Assembly: GCF_016919245.1 (NCBI RefSeq)
Contig: NZ_JAFEJA010000001.1
Location: forward strand, 4,479,501-4,543,500
Reading direction: 5' to 3'
Length of the DNA stretch: 64,000 nucleotides
Origin: Streptomyces zhihengii
GTDB lineage: Bacteria > Actinomycetota > Actinomycetes > Streptomycetales > Streptomycetaceae
Made by a program: the position numbers and the translations under genes. Numbering within the stretch: position 1 is the stretch's first letter; every line of letters starts with the position of its first letter. The notes beneath the pieces are model-generated. The model searched no databases. It had not been told where the DNA came from and saw only the letters and a program-made list of their open reading frames with translations. Below, piece after piece: positions 62,690 through 64,000 of the stretch.

Positions 62690-63229
62690 ATGAAGAAGGT
62701 CCTGATCGGCAGTGCCGCAGCCGTCGCCGTCGCCGTCGGCGCGTTCGGAGCCGTCTCCGCCAACGCCGCGGCTCCGGCCGCGGAGACCCGTGCGGCGGTC
62801 ACCGCGGACGTCTCGAACCGCAACCTCCAGCAGACCACCCACCTCACGGTCGAGGCCGCCACCAAGGCCGCGCAGGCGACGCTGAAGGCCGCCGAGAAGG
62901 AGAACCAGCGGATCACCGTCTCCGTGGTCGACCGCAACGGCAACACCATCGTGACGCTGCGCGGCGACGGCGCCGGGCCGCAGTCCTTCGAGTCGGCCGA
63001 GCGCAAGGCGTACACCGCCGTGTCGTGGAACGCCCCGACCTCCGAGCTGGTGAAGCGTCTGGAGAACGCCCCCAACCTGAAGGACATCCCCGGCACCCTC
63101 TTCCTCGGCGGCGGTGCTCCGGTGCAGGTCAAGGGTGCGCCGATCGCCGGTATCGGTGTCGCGGGCGCGCCCAGCGGCGACCTGGACGAGAAGTTCGCGA
63201 AGGCGGGCGTCGCGGCGCTCAACCGCTGA
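62690..63229 (+). CDS. hbpS: Extracellular heme-binding protein HbpS
   Basis: The 179-residue protein has a Sec signal peptide (MKKVLIGSAAAVAVAVGAFGAVSANA, cleaved near residue 26-30). A GlcG/HbpS domain follows: LTVEAATKAAQATLKAAEK, ITVSVVDRNGNTIVTLRGDGAGP, and AYTAVSWNAPTSEL near the heme-site region. The last part is GGAPVQVKGAPIAGIGVAGAPSGDLDEKFAKAGVAAL. HbpS forms an octamer outside the cell, binds heme and interacts with SenS (known from S. reticuli). The divergent senS/senR pair supports the same role. Confidence 0.9.
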   Translation: MKKVLIGSAAAVAVAVGAFGAVSANAAAPAAETRAAVTADVSNRNLQQTTHLTVEAATKAAQATLKAAEKENQRITVSVVDRNGNTIVTLRGDGAGPQSFESAERKAYTAVSWNAPTSELVKRLENAPNLKDIPGTLFLGGGAPVQVKGAPIAGIGVAGAPSGDLDEKFAKAGVAALNR

Positions 63230-63249
63230 GGCTCTCGTCCCGATCGTGA

Positions 63250-63279
63250 CGGGCCCGGAGGCATCCGCCTCCGGGCCCG
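63250..63279. terminator. Terminator after hbpS
   Basis: Perfect 13-bp arms (CGGGCCCGGAGGC and its complement) with an ATCC loop lie 21 nt past the stop. Confidence 0.75.
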
Positions 63280-63481
63280 CTCCCGTACAGGCCCGCGCCG
63301 GGGCCCGCAGACGGCGCCGAGCGCCCGGGCCCGCAGACCACGCCGGGCCGCCCTGTGCCCGGGCACGCCCCGCCCCGCCCCGCCCCGCACCCCGTGCCGG
63401 GCTGCCCGCCCCGCCCTCGGCGGAAGCCCGCCCCCGCCGCGCCCCGGGGCGACGTGCCCGGCGGGGGGTGGGCGGGGAATC

Positions 63482-63487
63482 TAGGAT
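63482..63487 (+). promoter_or_regulatory. -10 box (TAGGAT), leaderless-type, peptidase gene
   Basis: TAGGAT, 6 nt, then GTG 63494. Confidence 0.5.
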
Positions 63488-63493
63488 CGGCGT

Positions 63494-64000
63494 GTGGACC
63501 TGCGCTTTTCCTCCCGTGCCGCCGCCGTCGTCGTCTGCGCCGTCGTGGTGGCCGCGGCGGGGTGTACGCCGGCGGGCGGGGGCGTGCGGGGGCAGCCCGG
63601 GGCCGCGGGGCTGCGGGATCCGTACTTCCCGAAGCTCGGGAACGGCGGGTACGACGTCGGCCACTACGCGCTGACCCTGGACTGGGACCCGGCGAGCGGC
63701 CGTCTCACCGGCAGCGCCGAGGTCACCGCGCGGGCGACGCAGGATCTCAGCGCCTTCCATCTGGACCTGCACGGCATGACGGTCGGTTCCGTGACCGTCG
63801 ACGGCCGGGCCGCCGCAGCGAACCGGGCCGGTGACGAACTGGTCGTCCGCCCGCGCCGCGACATCGCCGAGGGCACCGTCTTCCGGACCGTGGTGCGGTA
63901 CGCGGGCGTCCCGCGGGCGGTCACGGACGCCGACAGCTCGCGCGAGGGATGGCTGAGGACACCGGGCGGGGCGATCGCCGTCGGGGAGCCCGCCGGCTCC
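63494..64000 (+). CDS. M1-family metallopeptidase lipoprotein (5' part)
   Basis: The first 169 residues are present; the frame stays open to the window edge. A signal peptide with lipobox VAAAGC (Cys23) would anchor it to the membrane. From about residue 50, HYALTLDWDPASGRLTGSAEV and LDLHGMTVGSVTVDG match the N-terminal beta domain of M1 aminopeptidases; the GAMEN and HEXXH motifs would lie beyond the window. GTG 63494 is supported by the TAGGAT box. It is likely a secreted peptidase, incomplete here. Confidence 0.8.
   Translation, partial: MDLRFSSRAAAVVVCAVVVAAAGCTPAGGGVRGQPGAAGLRDPYFPKLGNGGYDVGHYALTLDWDPASGRLTGSAEVTARATQDLSAFHLDLHGMTVGSVTVDGRAAAANRAGDELVVRPRRDIAEGTVFRTVVRYAGVPRAVTDADSSREGWLRTPGGAIAVGEPAGS

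Noticed and set aside
50942..64000. Integrated element with attachment site at tRNA-Thr
   Set aside because: No integrase or transfer gene is present, and I did not see a second copy of the tRNA 3' end downstream within the window. The base composition stays like the rest.

Overview
The window is a stretch of chromosome from a Streptomyces (or very close relative). The evidence is the very high G+C, frequent GTG starts, and a gene set typical of that genus: Nur, RsiG, DevA/DevB, MshA, PhoU/PhoRP, CarD, IspD/IspF, MsiK and HbpS/SenS/SenR. I see no rRNA operon, insertion sequence, prophage or CRISPR array. There is one tRNA gene, tRNA-Thr(TGT).

Layout. (1) 1-4446: three overlapping genes for paralogous membrane proteins, a small membrane peptide, a nitrobindin-like heme protein, the nickel regulator Nur and a YgfZ-type folate protein. 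(2) 4468-13647: a receptor-like Ser/Thr kinase with a ricin-type ectodomain, D-aminoacyl-tRNA deacylase, the c-di-GMP-dependent anti-sigma RsiG, an AnsA-type asparaginase, an Eis-like acetyltransferase, and the developmental operon devA-devB with a kinase-like third gene. (3) 13677-23426: a DrrAB-type ABC exporter with a divergent TetR gene and two operators, a GNAT gene behind a tiny ORF, a histidine phosphatase, an AraC-VOC-UvrA2 operon, and a large HEAT/LRV-repeat protein. (4) 23626-31804: an XRE regulator behind a 28-bp palindrome, an HbhA-like protein, a DUF2516 protein, a REC-PP2C phosphatase, an NlpC/P60 hydrolase, a methyltransferase, mshA and a YbjN-family gene. (5) 31989-40767: two convergent MFS transporters, phosphoglycerate mutase, small ORFs including a cysteine-rich peptide, phoU divergent from phoR-phoP with a PHO box between them, and a lipoprotein. 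(6) 41412-50763: carD, ispD-ispF, cysS, rlmB, a DoxX protein, a sugar nucleotidyltransferase, a secreted protein and msiK. (7) 50942-64000: tRNA-Thr, then an accessory-looking block with an Mrr nuclease-TerD fusion, a FAD oxidoreductase, a streptomycin-6-kinase-like gene and a diamine-acetyltransferase-like gene. After these come a quinone reductase, an amine-oxidase-like protein, a pentapeptide-repeat protein, the SenS/SenR system divergent from hbpS, and the start of an M1 peptidase.

The genes mix core physiology with stress and developmental control. Core functions are phosphate sensing, MEP isoprenoid synthesis, mycothiol, tRNA charging and rRNA methylation. Control functions are nickel, heme/redox, c-di-GMP and the DevA regulon.

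Three sequence-level themes recur. Many genes have a TANNNT box 6-7 nt before the start codon, which predicts leaderless mRNAs. Several gene ends carry short tandem duplications that copy the stop-codon region. Gene junctions often carry very long perfect hairpins. The best candidate for an undescribed system is the coiled-coil/Mrr/TerD fusion next to tRNA-Thr. The tandem paralogous membrane trio, the ricin-tailed kinase and the Cys-rich peptide are also worth a look.
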